DNA from: Hirundichthys speculiger
Taxonomy: Eukaryota > Chordata > Actinopteri > Beloniformes > Exocoetidae
Assembly: GCA_018398805.1 (NCBI GenBank)
Contig: JAGFBZ010000745.1
Coordinates: 124,001-188,000 of the forward strand
Direction of reading: 5' to 3'
DNA length: 64,000 bases
Shown here: piece after piece, positions 36,653 to 49,700 of the stretch
Layout: every line of letters begins with the position of its first letter
Position numbering within the stretch: the stretch's first letter is position 1
Made by a program: the position numbers and the translations under genes
The notes under the pieces: model-generated
What the model was told of the DNA's origin: nothing
The model's input: the letters and a program-made list of their open reading frames with translations, nothing else
The model's database searches: none

Positions 36653-37540
36653 ACACTCTCCCTCTGATGTTTTCTGCTGTTACTAAAAGCTGCACGAGGC
36701 CTTCTGGCCTCTTCCAGAGGATAAAGTTAGTGCACAGATCTGTATATTATGTCACATTCCTGCTCCTCGTGTTCACAACGCGGCTTTATTTAAAGTGAAA
36801 CTCAAACAAGTTAAAACAACTGCAGGTCTACTGGTAGACGGAGCTTAGACGCACTTTAGGGGCCAAAAGCAGTTTCAAGTCAAAACGGAATATATGTTTG
36901 CAGAGAAATGAGAGTTTAAATTAGCACGGGGGGTGGGGGGTTGGGGGGCACATGAAAGTAAGTTACTATTTAAAGCCTCTAAGATGTCCCTCCACTTATA
37001 TAATGGAGAGGACGGGGTCCCTGAAGACAAACCAACACTAGTTTAACTTAAAAAGGACAGTTTGTGGAGGCATCCCTGTTGAGTAAACTCAACTATTTAG
37101 TCACAAATACATAAATGAGACAGAGGCAGAAGCCTTTAACCCTTTGGTGTCTAGACGGCAGTTTGCATGAATCTGTAAACTTGTACCGACTTCTGACAAC
37201 GTTGCAGCAAAGTTTCCTGAACAAACTCACTTCATGTACTCTGATGAAGTTAAAAAGAGTCTCTGTTCACTCTTATTTAAACTGGACTAACATCTTTGTG
37301 TCTTGTCAGAGGCTTAAAATAGCAGAATATTCTGGTGTAGAGGAGCCGTCTGGGTTCACACACCTTACACCATCAACCAATGATTTTCCTTTAATTAATG
37401 TTTTTTTGCACGTTTTTTAAGGACCTTTAAACTGGAAGGGCATTTGTGCATACATTAACTATCCATTACATGGACATGTTTTGGATTTATATGCATTTAT
37501 TTTGGTTTTATACATACTTGACTGTGATAAATCCTGAATC
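36653..37540. other. non-coding, nothing recognised
   Basis: A 101-codon frame at 37115-37420 shows no recognisable domain and no splice context. The sequence CCCTTTGGTGTCTAGACGG at 37140 resembles a dispersed repeat. G-rich run at about 36928-36950. Confidence 0.4.
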
Positions 37541-37554
37541 GTGTGAATCGCGTG

Positions 37555-38165
37555 AATTGCGCCTGCAGACCGGGAACCGCCCCAGAACCGGTTTCAGGTC
37601 GGTCCTGGGGGTCCAGCACAGTAGCGGCCCTATTTAAATGTCAGCCACCAGCCTTCCGCGCGCGCGTCACCGTCCCCTCCGTGGGCTCCGCAGCTGCGCG
37701 CAGCCGCCGCGCTCATTACGCGTTTCGCGGGAGCCTCTAAGTGCAGAAAATCACCGAACTCCACCGGTTTCCCCCGGAGGAAATGATGTCATTCTGCCGT
37801 GAGGTTTTCCTCTCTGCTCCGGCCGCACAAACTGTACCGACGGGCGGCAGGAAACCGCGCAGGGCGCACGAACGCACCGACGCGCCGATACGCGCCGCCA
37901 GAGCCCGATCCAACCGAACCGCAGCGGTGAGAGCTGGCACCGACCGGTAACTTCACCACTCAGAGCCGTTAACGGCGCTACTTCACCTTCAGTGGAGGAG
38001 GAGGAGGAGGAGGTCCGCGGCGCGGTGGTTCGAGTCTGGAAACCCGCAGGAGTCAGTCGGTCAGCGCGCGGCTCCACAGGAGCTGTAGTGTGGAGGAGGA
38101 GGGGGGTGGGTCGGGGTGGGGGGGTTCTGGTGGAGGCAGACACGCAGCCCCGCCTGCTCAGTTGA
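37555..38165 (-). promoter_or_regulatory. slc7a1: CpG island, candidate slc7a1 promoter / 5' untranslated exon
   Basis: Dense CpG and GC over about 600 bp (for example GCGCGCGCGTCACC, GCGCGCAGCCGCCGCGC), bounded by AT-rich DNA. It lies about 2.4 kb beyond the paxbp1 poly(A) signal and 14 kb upstream of the slc7a1 start codon, with no other gene between. The strand is inferred from slc7a1. A TATA-like TATTTAAA at 37631-37638 is nearly palindromic and does not fix direction. A minus-strand donor-like CTGAAG/GTGAAG is present at about 37985. Open frames here are GC-driven. Confidence 0.5.
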
Positions 38166-38362
38166 GCAATCGTGTCTGGCTGGAGGACACGCGTCTGAAA
38201 ACCCACTGCCACCAGGGACAGACATCAGCAGCCGTTCACATTTCTAACTAAAAAAAACCACCAACGGATCATCAAACTTCTAACAGAGACACCACTGTCC
38301 ACCAAACTGAAGTCTCAAACCATCTCGTTCAAGAAATAACTCCAAAATAACAACATTTTTAT

Positions 38363-40070
38363 TAGGGGGGCACAATAACAGGAAATTATGACGTCATCCC
38401 GATAAGTCCGATATCACGACAAATAGCCCCGATAACATATATATTTCTGTCAACACAGCAGTGTCTCGCTCCCTCTGAGCCTTGAATGACCAGCAGTGAA
38501 TGTTATGTTCAAGTGACGTCAGCATAATCAGAAAAATGATTTCTCAATAAGGAAAATCAAGAATATCCCCTCATGCCAGAAAACAACTCATTTACTCGGT
38601 CATAATTTTAGTAGTTGCTGACTTGAATTGATATTCGCAGTATTTCTCCTCACGTTACACATAAAAAAAATAGAAAAGGCTAGAACGACTAGCAAACAAG
38701 GGAACGGAGGAATTTACGTTACACCTTGAATGCAGCCTGCAGCACAGCGCTGATCACAACAAACATGGCGGCGTGGAACTTTGTTAAAGTTTCAGAAGAA
38801 GATAGTTTGGTGGTTATTTTTGACGAATCCTCCGAGTGAATTCTACGAGGAGGGAAGCACAAGCTTTAATACGTAAAACCTGATCAGCCACCTACAACAT
38901 AACAATCGCTTCCATGGAGTTTTGAAATCGCGCTAACGAGAGCTAATGCTAACGTGCACAAGCCAGCAGCAGTCTCCCCTCCCCTCATCTCTCTCATCTA
39001 AAGCATCCATGAGGTAAAAAAAAAAAAACAAAAAAAAACACTGAACCTCATTTACTTTAATTAAAGGTATTAATTTAAATGGAACCACAAGCCAAAATCC
39101 TTTAAATGTTAATCTTTTTCAGTTAGTAATTCTGATGAATGTATCCATTAGTTCAAGGAGCCTTTATTTTTTATATCAGTCAGTAATGAACCTTATTTAA
39201 GTTAATGTGAGATATCAAATAGGTTTGTTTGATAGCTTTATGAAAATGTTTGAGAGGCTTGACAATAGTTTTTCAATGGAAAAAATAAATCTGTTCATTT
39301 AAAGAGTCCAAACTATTTTTGATTTTGTATTTGCATAGTATTGATGTAATGATCTACATCAGGGGGGTCTGACTCATTTCCACTGAGGGCCACATCAGCA
39401 TCATGGTTGAAGGGCCAGATTGACAACATGAATGTAACAAAATGCAATGAAAATCAAAATAAATTAAACTAAATGTTTAATAACAGTTTCTGTATTTATC
39501 ATGTATTCTAGTCATTATTATATTAAACTCAGTGTTTGTGGTTGTAAGAGTATCTATTACCTTGGTTTCAGAAGCGGAAGTGGTTCTTTGTTTTCCTTGC
39601 AGGCTAAATTTAGCATACTTAGCTCAGTGTTTGCTTTCAAAATGCCGACGTAGATTAAACTCTTTCACCACTGACACCCGCCTCATAACACAAAAGTTAT
39701 ACTTTTGTGCATCAATTTTTCTTTTCTTGGACATGTTGGGGTTAGTTAGTAAAAGGTTTTTCTTCAGTCCATCAGTTCTGAAAAATGGCCTTGCTTATAG
39801 CTATATATATAGCATATCGTTGTGGAAAATGACAAAATGCATGATGGGAGATATAGTTAATTGTCAATATGCGCTTTAAAGCTTATTTTAGCTTTTAAAA
39901 TATTGGTTCAAAATTTAAGCCAATAATGTCCAAGCTCTTGAGGGCCACATTTAGCCCACGGGCCTTGTGTTTGACACACGTGATCTAAGGTATGTGTGTG
40001 CTATCGGTATCAGTCTTTAGGAGCTTAAAGTTATCGGTATCAGTTTTAAAACAGTTATTGTGCATCCCTA
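38363..40070 (+). mobile_element. hAT family A, copy 5 (with nested hAT B)
   Basis: Perfect 8-bp duplication ATTTTTAT (38355-38362 and 40071-40078). Contains the BED-like relic near 38760-38930 and is interrupted by hAT B at 39358-39980. Confidence 0.92.
39358..39980 (-). mobile_element. hAT family B copy nested in hAT A copy 5
   Basis: Flanked by TGATCTAC and TGATCTAA (7 of 8 bases). Ends ATCAGGGGGGTCTGACTC and GTGTTTGACACACG. The insertion point can be verified against uninterrupted family A copies (GTAATGATCTTAGG). It is the same family as 29515-30191. Confidence 0.85.
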
Positions 40071-40532
40071 ATTTTTATGAAACTGAGCAAATCTCACACC
40101 TCATAATCCATGATTCTCATGAAAGACGACAGCAGTTGTTACAATGGTTATTTTATTCACAGGCCAAAAAGAAAAAAACACTACTAAAACAAAAGGTACA
40201 AATGTAAATACAAACGTGTCAGGTCATGGGAGCGTGGGGGGGGGCTGCAGGATGAGACAGCTGAGTTTGTGGCCCCTGACGAATGGAAAAGCTCCCGTCG
40301 GAGAGACGTCAAGTGTTTTGCATAAACCGGGATGAACGCGGTGACGGTTCAGAGGTGGAATATCATCGGAACGTAATCCATGTCTTCAAATGTTTTCCTT
40401 CAAATAAATTATGCGTTTAAAAAAATGCCGTTCACGCAGGAGTCCCCAGTGACTCCGCCCACAACAGTCTCTGTGCTGACCGCCATGTGCACACGCCTCG
40501 CTATACATTATTCACAATATTTACACAAGTCC

Positions 40533-40538
40533 TTTATT
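40533..40538 (-). promoter_or_regulatory. paxbp1: paxbp1 poly(A) signal AATAAA
   Basis: AATAAA on the minus strand, 141 bp after the paxbp1 stop codon. It is the first canonical signal downstream. Confidence 0.7.
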
Positions 40539-40678
40539 TAATTCTCTATTTCAGGTTCCAGTAATAACTGCTGAGCTGTGAAATATAATCACGTATATAA
40601 ACACACTCCTCTGGGATCTTCCTCGGCTTCACATGTGCTGAAGAGGGAAAGAAAAAGCTGCTTTTGTCTGGTCCACCT

Positions 40679-40799
40679 CTAGGATTTGATCTCCATGAGC
40701 TGTTTGATGTCTTTGACGCCCTGCTCCTCCGCCACGGCGATGATGTGGTCCAGGGCGTTGATGCGGCCCAGCATCTTCACCACATCCCGGACCTGTTCC
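40679..40799 (-). CDS. paxbp1: paxbp1 exon 18 (terminal)
   Basis: [39 protein letters not shown] then TAG at 40681-40679. Acceptor CCAACAG. Closely matches the conserved C-terminus (LDHA...HNVKEFK.LIE in mammals). Confidence 0.94.
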
Positions 40800-43700
40800 C
40801 TGTTGGCAGAGACGTGGACCCGTTAAAAACCCGCAGCTGAGAGGAACCGACCTCTGCTTCGGGCCGAGCGGCTCCTTACTTCACCGTGCGCCGCTCCACG
40901 TCCGACGTCCCGACGCCGCCGCGGTACAGCGAGTTGGCCAGGTACGTGAGGTAGCGGCAGAACGGCTCCAGCTGGTGGCAGCGTCTGCTGGCCCTTCAGG
41001 CCCGAGAACCACGGCGCCGGCAGACACTCCACCACCTGAGGGGAAGGACATCCAGCTGTGAGACACATCTGCTCAGTGGTTCACAACCGGTAAAAGATGA
41101 CGACAGTAGCGAGTCCGTCACAGCGAGTAAAGGACGTTAGCATCATGTACCAAAGAATTGGACCTGGAAAAGTGAATGATCTCACCAAAACAATTTTAGT
41201 TACCGTATTTTCACGTCTATAAGGCGCACTTTAAAGTCTTAAACTTTCGTCAAAAAAGGGGCGGGGCGCCTTATGTGTGCGCTGAGCTCCAAACTCTGTA
41301 AACGTTGAGTGACATTTCCTGCCGACACGCCGCTTATATAGAGTAAAGGCTGACGTGATGGAGGACAGCGTGAGAGCGTTAAAGGGGGAAGTGTGGGCGT
41401 GACAGAAGGCGTTCCCCCAGTAGGTTTATAGCGCCGGTACGTACTAGGGATGGGCATAATTAATCGATTAATCGATGATTGATCATTAAGAATTTGGTTG
41501 AAGAAATTAATTTTCGTCGATGAACCAAACGTTTTTTTTTTTTTTTTAAACAATCCGAATGTAGGTTATCAGTGCACGTCCTCAAACAATGCAATACATG
41601 CGAGCTTCTGTAGGTCCTCGCCTAATCATGAAGCGGTCGCGGTGAAGTGTGGCGTGGGACCATTTATGTTTAGAAAATGACCAAGTGTACTGCAATCACT
41701 GCAATGCAAATTACAAATACAATTAATCCACAACGACAATGATGTATCACTTGAACAACGCGCATCCAAGCCTTCTAAAGGACGGTGGCGGTTCATCATC
41801 AGCCTAGCCTAGCCTAGCCTAGCCTCAACTCAGTGTTAGCACGGACCAGAAAGAGCTGCAGTGCACATCGAGCACACAACAAGCGCATCTTTTTAAGAAA
41901 CAAAAAGCCTGTAATACTGGCGCCTTGATATAAATTGTCCTTGTTAAGTAGTCTCCTCGATATCTCTTGTTTTATTATCGTTGTTTTTTTTAAAGAAAAG
42001 AAACACAAATGTCACGTTATTCTCGACTACAACATCCGGGCCACTGAACACATCTGAGCATGCGCGGGCCATAGCAACCAGGCCATAGCAACCAGGCCAA
42101 AGGGGAAAACAAACGTCACGCCGATATCGAGAATAATTGTGATAGTTTTCAATTTAAAAATGTTGATGATTAATCGATTATTAATCATTAATTCTCCCGA
42201 CGATCGACGAATAAATCTCGACCAAATGCCCATCCCTAGTACGTACGCAATGCTAACAACATTGTTTTGGACTTGTGAAAATGGCGACACGCTTACGAAG
42301 CACAGTTTAAACTGTAAGCGATCAGCTACGAGGAGGAACATGGAAATCGAGCAGCTGCAAGCGAATTTAAGGTCAACGCATCCGTGGTTCGCAAGTGGAG
42401 GAAGCAGGAAAATGAGCTTCGCCAAGTCAAGAGGACAAAGCTGAGTTTCCGCGGACAAAAAGCAAAGTGGCCGGAGTTGGAAGACCGACTGGATTATTAT
42501 CTGAGAACAGCAGGGGGAAGTGTTTCTACCGTCACCATTCAGCTGAGGGCAGCGGCGCTCGCAGAGGAGATGAGGTCCGTCTTGGTGTTTCCGTTTTATG
42601 AAGCGCCGCCACCTTTCCATCCGGGTAACTGTGGCGCAGCAACTTTCAGCAGATTATATTGAAAAGCTGGCCATCTTCCGCTCCTACTGCCATAAAAAGA
42701 TGGCCGACAAACACATCCAGCCCAACCACATCACCAACATGGACGGGGTACTGCTGACTTTTGATATCCCGGTGAGTCACACAGTAAAGAAGGGGACCAG
42801 AACGGTAGCGGTATGCTAACGGCCAGAAACTGCCACCGGTGGTGATTTTTAAAAGAAAGATGCTTCCTAAAGAGAAGTTTCCTAACCAAGGCTAACCAAG
42901 GGTGGATGGACGAGGAGAAAATGAAAGCGTGGCTGTTCACTTCAGAAACAGAAGATGAGGACTTGGATGGATTTGTGGATGAGGACTAATTAAAAAAGAA
43001 TGTGATTACATTGTTAAATACTTAAGAGTTTTACTCCTGCTGCCTTTTTATAAACACGTTAGCATGCGTGCTTTAAACCGACATACTGGCATGTTTCACC
43101 ATGGCCACGCCCTATAATCCGATGCACCTTATGTATATGCTAAATACAGAAATAGCACCCATAACTGAGACTGCGCCTGTTCAATCCTGTGCGCCTTATG
43201 GTCGTGAAAATTCACTACGAGTCTCTACTTGGACTCATTTAAAAAAAAAAAACCAACATACTCCAAGGACAAAGGTAAAATGATATCCTCCAGACCTCAC
43301 CTGGATGGTCTTACCTTCTGGCACTTGTGCAGGTTTTCCTCTCCAACCTCTGTGGTCTGCAGCGCAGAGAGGATGTATCTGTTGAGCGTGCTGTCCAACG
43401 CCAGGTCCTTCAGACAGGAACCAGATAAAACGCCTTCCCACTGCAGGATGTTGCCCAGGAGCTTAACGCAGAGGAGGCGGAGTTAGAGGGGTCATGGCGG
43501 GGACGAAGAGCATTTTAGAGTTTAAACCCGACAGTCTGAAGTGACTGCACTTATAATTTAAAAAGAAGAAACTGAAATGTCACAAACGTGTGACCTGGAT
43601 CGGACAGTTCATCGAAAGTGTGTTGTTCTGATTCTGATTCCAGATCAGACATTGCTCTGATTTTGCCAAAGATGCCGCCATCGGTATCGGTGAGTACGAG

Positions 43701-46700
43701 AGTCCAGGCACCAACCGATACCAAATAATTTATATTTGATGATTTTTTTACTGGTTACTTCTGTTTAGGGATGCACGATAACTGTTTTTTAAAACCGATA
43801 ATCGATAACTTTCAGCTCCTAAAGACGGAGGGACGAGTTCACAGATGGAGGAACGAGCCCACAAACGGAGGGACGACCGCTATCTGCTCCTTTGTGCAAG
43901 GAGGAGCAGGAGGAGCACTGCCAGAGTCCTACAAAATGACCTCCAGCAGGCCACTGGTGTGAATGTCTCTGACCAAACAATCAGAAACAGGCTTCATGAG
44001 TGGGGCCTGAGGTCCCGACGTCCTCTAGTGGGCCCTGTGCTCACTGCCCGGCACCGTGGAGCTCCATTGACATTTGCCACAGAACACCAGAATTGGCAAG
44101 TCTGCCACTGGCGCCCTGTGCTTTTCACAGATGAGAGCAGGTTCACCCTGAGCACATGTGACAGACGTGAAAGGGTCTGGAGAAGCCATGGAGAACGTTA
44201 TGCTGCCTGTAACATCGTTCATCAGGACCGGTTTGGTGGTGGGTCAGTGATGGTCTGGTCCATATCCATGGAGGGACCACAGACCTATACAGGCTAGACA
44301 ACGGCACCCTGACTGCCATTAGGTATGGGGATGAAATTCCTTGCACCCATTGTCAGACCCTATGCTGGTGCAGTGGGTCCTGGGTTCCTCCTGGTGCACG
44401 ACAATGCCCGGCCTCATGTGGTGAGAGTATGCAGGCAGTTCCTGGAGGATGAAGGAATTGATACCATTGATTGGCCCCCACGCTTACCTGACCTAAATCC
44501 AATAGAACACCTCTGGGACATTATGTTTCCATCCATCCGACGCCGCCAGGTTGCACCTCAGACTGTCCAGGAGCTCAGTGATGCCCTGGTCCAGATCTGG
44601 GAGGAGATACCTCAGGACGCCATCCGTCGTCTCATTAGGAGCCCCGACGTTGTCAGACATGCATACACGCACGTGGGGGACATACAAATTACTGAATACC
44701 ATTTTGAGTTGCTGCAATGAAATTTCAGCTAAATGGATTAGCCTGCCGCATCATTTTTTCACTGTAATTTTTGGGGTGTCTTTGAATTCAGCCCTCTGTA
44801 GGTTGATAATTTTCATTTCCATCAAATGATGTGGCATCCTTTTGTTCCTAACACATCACCCAGTCCATACCAGTATAAATAAACAGCAGGATTTTTTTTC
44901 CCCATTGAGATCTGATGTGTTTTCAAAGTGTTCCTTTAATTTTTTTGATCAGTGTATGTTATCGGGGCTATTCGTCGTGATATCGGAGTTATCAGGATGA
45001 CGTCATAATTTCCTGTTATCGGCCCGATAGTTATCGTGCACCCCTAAAAGGAATGTAAGACTTTATCACATGAACACCATCTTCTTCTTGTTTTTTTTTC
45101 ACATACCTTCACGCAGGACCAGAACTGCCGCTGGTAGAATAAGTAGGCGCCACTGTTCTTGTTCTCCATCACACTGAACAAAAGGAAAACAAGTTCATTT
45201 TCTGGACTTATGAGACGTAAAACTAGACTTCTTTTTAAATCCTAATAAAAGAAAAATGTGTGACATACTTTTTTGGGTAGAGTGGAAGGTAGATGTCTTC
45301 ATCCAGAGTCCGTCTGGTCCGTAGGACAATAGTCTTCAAGAGTTCCTGTCACACAAAACAAAGAAAACGCAGACAGTTCTACAGTTCTAGACGAAGTAAA
45401 GGTATTTTGCAGGGATGAGGTGACGTGAGGGGCGGGACGTCTACCTGTGTGTACTGGTTGTCCCCGTGCAGGACGGTGGGGTAACCTTTCACCAGCCTCT
45501 GAGTGAAGCCCACCAGCCTCGCCGTCTGACTGCTGGACAGAGGATCCCACACCTGCTCTGCAAACGCTAACCGAGCACAAACAGCACAATACGTGACAAG
45601 CTATTCTGACACCCCCGAGGCAGGGCGGTGGGGGGGTCTCTGGGATGTTCAGCGCAGCTGAGGCGGGTTCACTACCTGACAGCTTGGAAAGGACGACCTT
45701 CTCCACGATGGCGGGCAGCAGGCCGATATCGCCGTCTCCTTTCTGCAACACGCTGTGCTCCTCAAAGCCGTAAAACAGGAGCGACTCGAACCAGAGCATG
45801 TACTCGAAGTTCATGCACTGGGCCTGTGGAGCAAACCAGAACAACGCGTGTTCAGAATCCATCATCCACTCTTGCTGCTTGTTGTTGTTTTTTTTTGCAT
45901 GCCGCACCTCGAGAGGGTCCCACGTGATGAGCTGCAGGCGGACGAGGGGGCTGAAGAGCTTGGGCAGACAGAGGCCGATGTAGGCGTCTCTGTAGCAGTC
46001 GGGGTACTCTCGCCGCCACACTTCAAAACGGCTTTTGATGCAGTCGAGAGAATGGAAGTCCTCCAGCACATCCTCAAATACCTTCTTACATTCTCTGATG
46101 ATGCGATCTGGTTGAGATGAAAGGCTTCTGTCAGCCGTGACGCACAAACACCTAGCATCCTCTAGCCGCCCTCCCATCATGTCTGACATCATTTAGCGGC
46201 GGTCTCGTGGCGTACCTCTCTCCGTGTTGAAGCTGGTGACGTCGGTGGACGTTTCCTCGTCGTCAGATGACAAGCCTTCTTTATGCTCCGCCCTCTTTCC
46301 GTTCTGCTCTCTGGCCTGTCGCCGCCGTGTTCTGCACCCGGCAACAAAGCAGAGATGAAAATGGGTCAGGGGTTAAAAAGGTGAGAAGTGTGGGGCGCGG
46401 CCCCCTGGTGGTCCGTCGTGGTACTGCAGGTGGGCCGTGAGAGGTCATTAAAGTTAAACAAATATGTTTTAAATCCTCAATCTTTTTTTAAATGTGTTTT
46501 TAATTCATGAAATGATTAAAAACACTAAGATGAAATAAAACAAACCAGTTAAGTTATTCTACTGTCATTTTAACTTAATATGACAAGTGTCACCTTATTT
46601 GTTGACCCCTCACATTAATATCAGAACACAGCTTCTAGTCCGAACTGAACTAGTTCGTGTAGAAAGTGAACTCGCCCAACAGACATGAAAGTCCCAGATA

Positions 46701-49700
46701 GTTGTTGTCCTCCCAGTAAACAAGCTCTGGTCGTCTATGGTTTAACTGGTGAGGAAGCCATTTAAGATGATCTCTACTATTTTCTCAGGGGTTCAACTGA
46801 GGCCAAATCACGGTTTTATACAAGAGTTAATTCCAGAGGTAGAGCCGTTTGTGCACGTCCACATGTAACTAGGTGGACGTGCATTGATGCCATTTGGACG
46901 CGCTCTTGTACGCGCCGACATGCGGGTTGCGTTTGAAGAAAGGTTTGTGGGTTTACGCAAATTGCCGTTCAGTTCTGTCATATTGCGCATTTAGATTGAA
47001 TTCTTCAATTCCGCAATTCCACAGGGCCCCATTCAACGTTAGCTGTAGCGAACGGCAGTAACTTTGTTTTACCGCAAAGTATGAAAATGATTGAAACCAT
47101 GGCCACGGTTACATGATGTTTACTAATTCTGAATTAATTATTCCGAATTAAATAATTCCGAATTAAACTATTTTCCTTCGAGTTTACATAGAAATAGTAA
47201 TTCCGAATTGAGGTTTACATGGAAAACAGGTTTGATCGGCTTTATCCAATTCTGCTTAAGGTCTGGGGGTTGGGAAGGGTTCTGACTAGATCGGGGGGGG
47301 GGCGTCTTTACGTCTACCGGATGAAAACAAACTTACTCAATTAGCAACAACATGGAGGACTACATTATTAGCATCCTTTTTAGATTTGTTTTGATTTTAT
47401 TTTTGAAGCAGCAGCACGACAACATCATGTTGATGATTTTCTTTTGAAAACAAGCCCAGCGCGGAATATGAGTGTCATCGCAACAGACTGGCAAGAGAAC
47501 GAGCATGCGCAGAAAGATCGGGATTAATTTAAAGCGGAATGAGTGTATACATGACCGGGGAATTATCATATTCAGATTTAAAACTCCTCGGATCTCCACG
47601 ATTCCTGTAAGTCACCATTTGTGACTTCAAAACGGCAAATTTCGCCGAAAGGTGAGGGATTTTCATGCCCGACGAAGACAGTCAGACCGAGAACCCGATT
47701 ATCTGCTCGACGGTGGAACTGTACTCGGCTAGCACAGCTGTGGCGACACGCCGTACCTCCGAGCTTCCCTCTCGGCTATCCTCCTCTGCCGACTGTGCTC
47801 CTGATACGCGGCGCGGTCTCGACCGAACGAGTCCAGGCTTGGAGCCATGACGGCTTTGTCTGAAAGAGACAGGAGCAACGTTAGAAGCAGAACACCGAAC
47901 TCTAAACAGCCCTCAATCTCTTTCTTATTCTGGGAACATTAACGAGATTTATCGAGTTTAGAATGGTCCAAACGAAAAAAGTTATTAGAATACTGATAAA
48001 TGTTTCTAATCTACGAGACACAATAATTAGAAGCACTTTCTCCATCATCACTTACCTCCATGTAACTTCAGACACGTTACAGCGAAAGTCACTAACATTT
48101 GCTTTTGACATCGTTACTCTGCGGCTCATTAGCTGAGCCGGTTTACAAGCATCCGGCTGACGGTGAGACTCAGCAGCTCAGAAAGATCCTCTAATAAAAC
48201 ATTTCCCTTGTACGTACATGCTCAGTCAACACTTAGATTTACTCATTAAGACCCATTTCTGGGATATCTGGGTAAGAAAATGTAAGCGCCACACACACAC
48301 ACCCACACATGCGCACACACACCCACGCACTCTCACAGACAGAACTAACGAGGCCGTTCAAATAAATCATAAAAACCTTCAAGATGGACTGACTTGAAAG
48401 GCTTGCAAACTCCGACGATTCATCTTTAATATCATCCTGTCTTCTCTGGACAAGTCGTGAGGCCCGTTGCCTTAGTAACTGGTGCATGGCAGCCTCCAGC
48501 TCCAGGACAGCAGGCACCTGAAAGATACGATGCCTTCTGTGACCTCTGACCCAACAAAAGTGGGACTCCGAGTCACTGGGACGCGTTGCTGGAGGGATAA
48601 AAAGAGCGTGACGGACAGTACAAGGCCTCGGGTCAGAGCCGGGGAAAGTTTGAGCCCCGGGGACTAAAGCTCAGCTGGTAAAGTTGAGGTGGTTACATGC
48701 CTTTAAATGTAAATACAGTGGAGTGGAAATATACAAATATACACATTATAACAGCAATAATAAATCAAAGTTATGCTCTTAATCACAATGTTCTGTTCAA
48801 GGGTTAGTTGAGGACACATGTTCTCTCTTCCCTCCACGAAGCTGGACCTTCCTGCCGCTGTAAGATGAAGACTATATTATTCTGTCTGGACGTGCACGTG
48901 GATGAAGATACGGGAGTGCACAGCATGTGTATTCATTTTGTTTCACCTCCAGTCATGCAAAAAAATAAAATTAAAAATAAAGCACGTGCTCTTTCAATGT
49001 GAAGGTTTTATGTATCATGACCTAATGAAAAATTATCTGATATAATAATCTCAAAGTCAGATAAGTTATGATTATTACTGCTGTCATCTGAGTGATTCTC
49101 ACATCACACAACGTATTCCACTTTATAATAGTTTGCTGGATAAAAACCAAGCTGAAGTCCAGCCAGAGGATGAGCGTGTGATTTAAGAGCTTTAGAAGCA
49201 GCAGTTGTTGCTGCATCACTGCTGAGGGATTCAGCTCCAGCCTTCGTCACAACTTCCCTCCAGACCTCTGAGGCCTGCTGGCGTTTGTTCATGCACAGCT
49301 CCTACAGCAGGGGGGGGGTCAGACTCATTTCCACTGAGGGCCTCATCAGCATCATGGTTGAAGGGCCAGACATGAATGTAACAAATGCAATGAAAATCAA
49401 AATAAATTAAACTACACCTTACTGTAATTTATTGTTAAATAACGGTTTCTATATTCAAGTTTCAAATATTTAACTCATTATATCAAACTCAGGGTTTGTG
49501 GTTGTAAACCTGCTCTCGCACAGTTTCAGAAGCGGAAGCGGTTCTTTGTTTTTCTTGGAGACTAAATTTTGCTGTCAAAATGCCAATGTAGTTTATACTT
49601 TTTCAAGCCTGACACCCACCTCATAACACAAAAGACACACTATTATTTCACAAACTTCATGAAACTGCCTTCCTTGTGCATCATTTTTCTTTTCTAGGAC

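Larger units (their letters stand above)
43766..45046 (-). mobile_element. hAT family A, copy 6, interior replaced by minisatellite plus Tc1
   Basis: Outer ends are family A (TAGGGATGCACGATAACTGT at left, ATAGTTATCGTGCACCCCTA at right). Family A sequence stops at about 43825 (CAGCTCCTAAAG) and resumes at about 44956 (TGTTATCGGGGC). Flanking bases do not form a duplication (CTTCTGTT versus AAAGGAAT), so this copy is rearranged. In paxbp1 intron 15. Confidence 0.85.

Noticed and set aside
37751..38212. A 153-codon minus-strand frame in the CpG island
   Set aside because: GC-rich composition keeps frames open; the peptide has no recognisable domain or conserved start and overlaps the expected untranslated region.
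48361..48393. Reading paxbp1 exon 8 through to ILKVFMIYL
   Set aside because: The GTCAGT donor at 48393 restores the conserved SNKAVMAP junction; the read-through peptide is intron.
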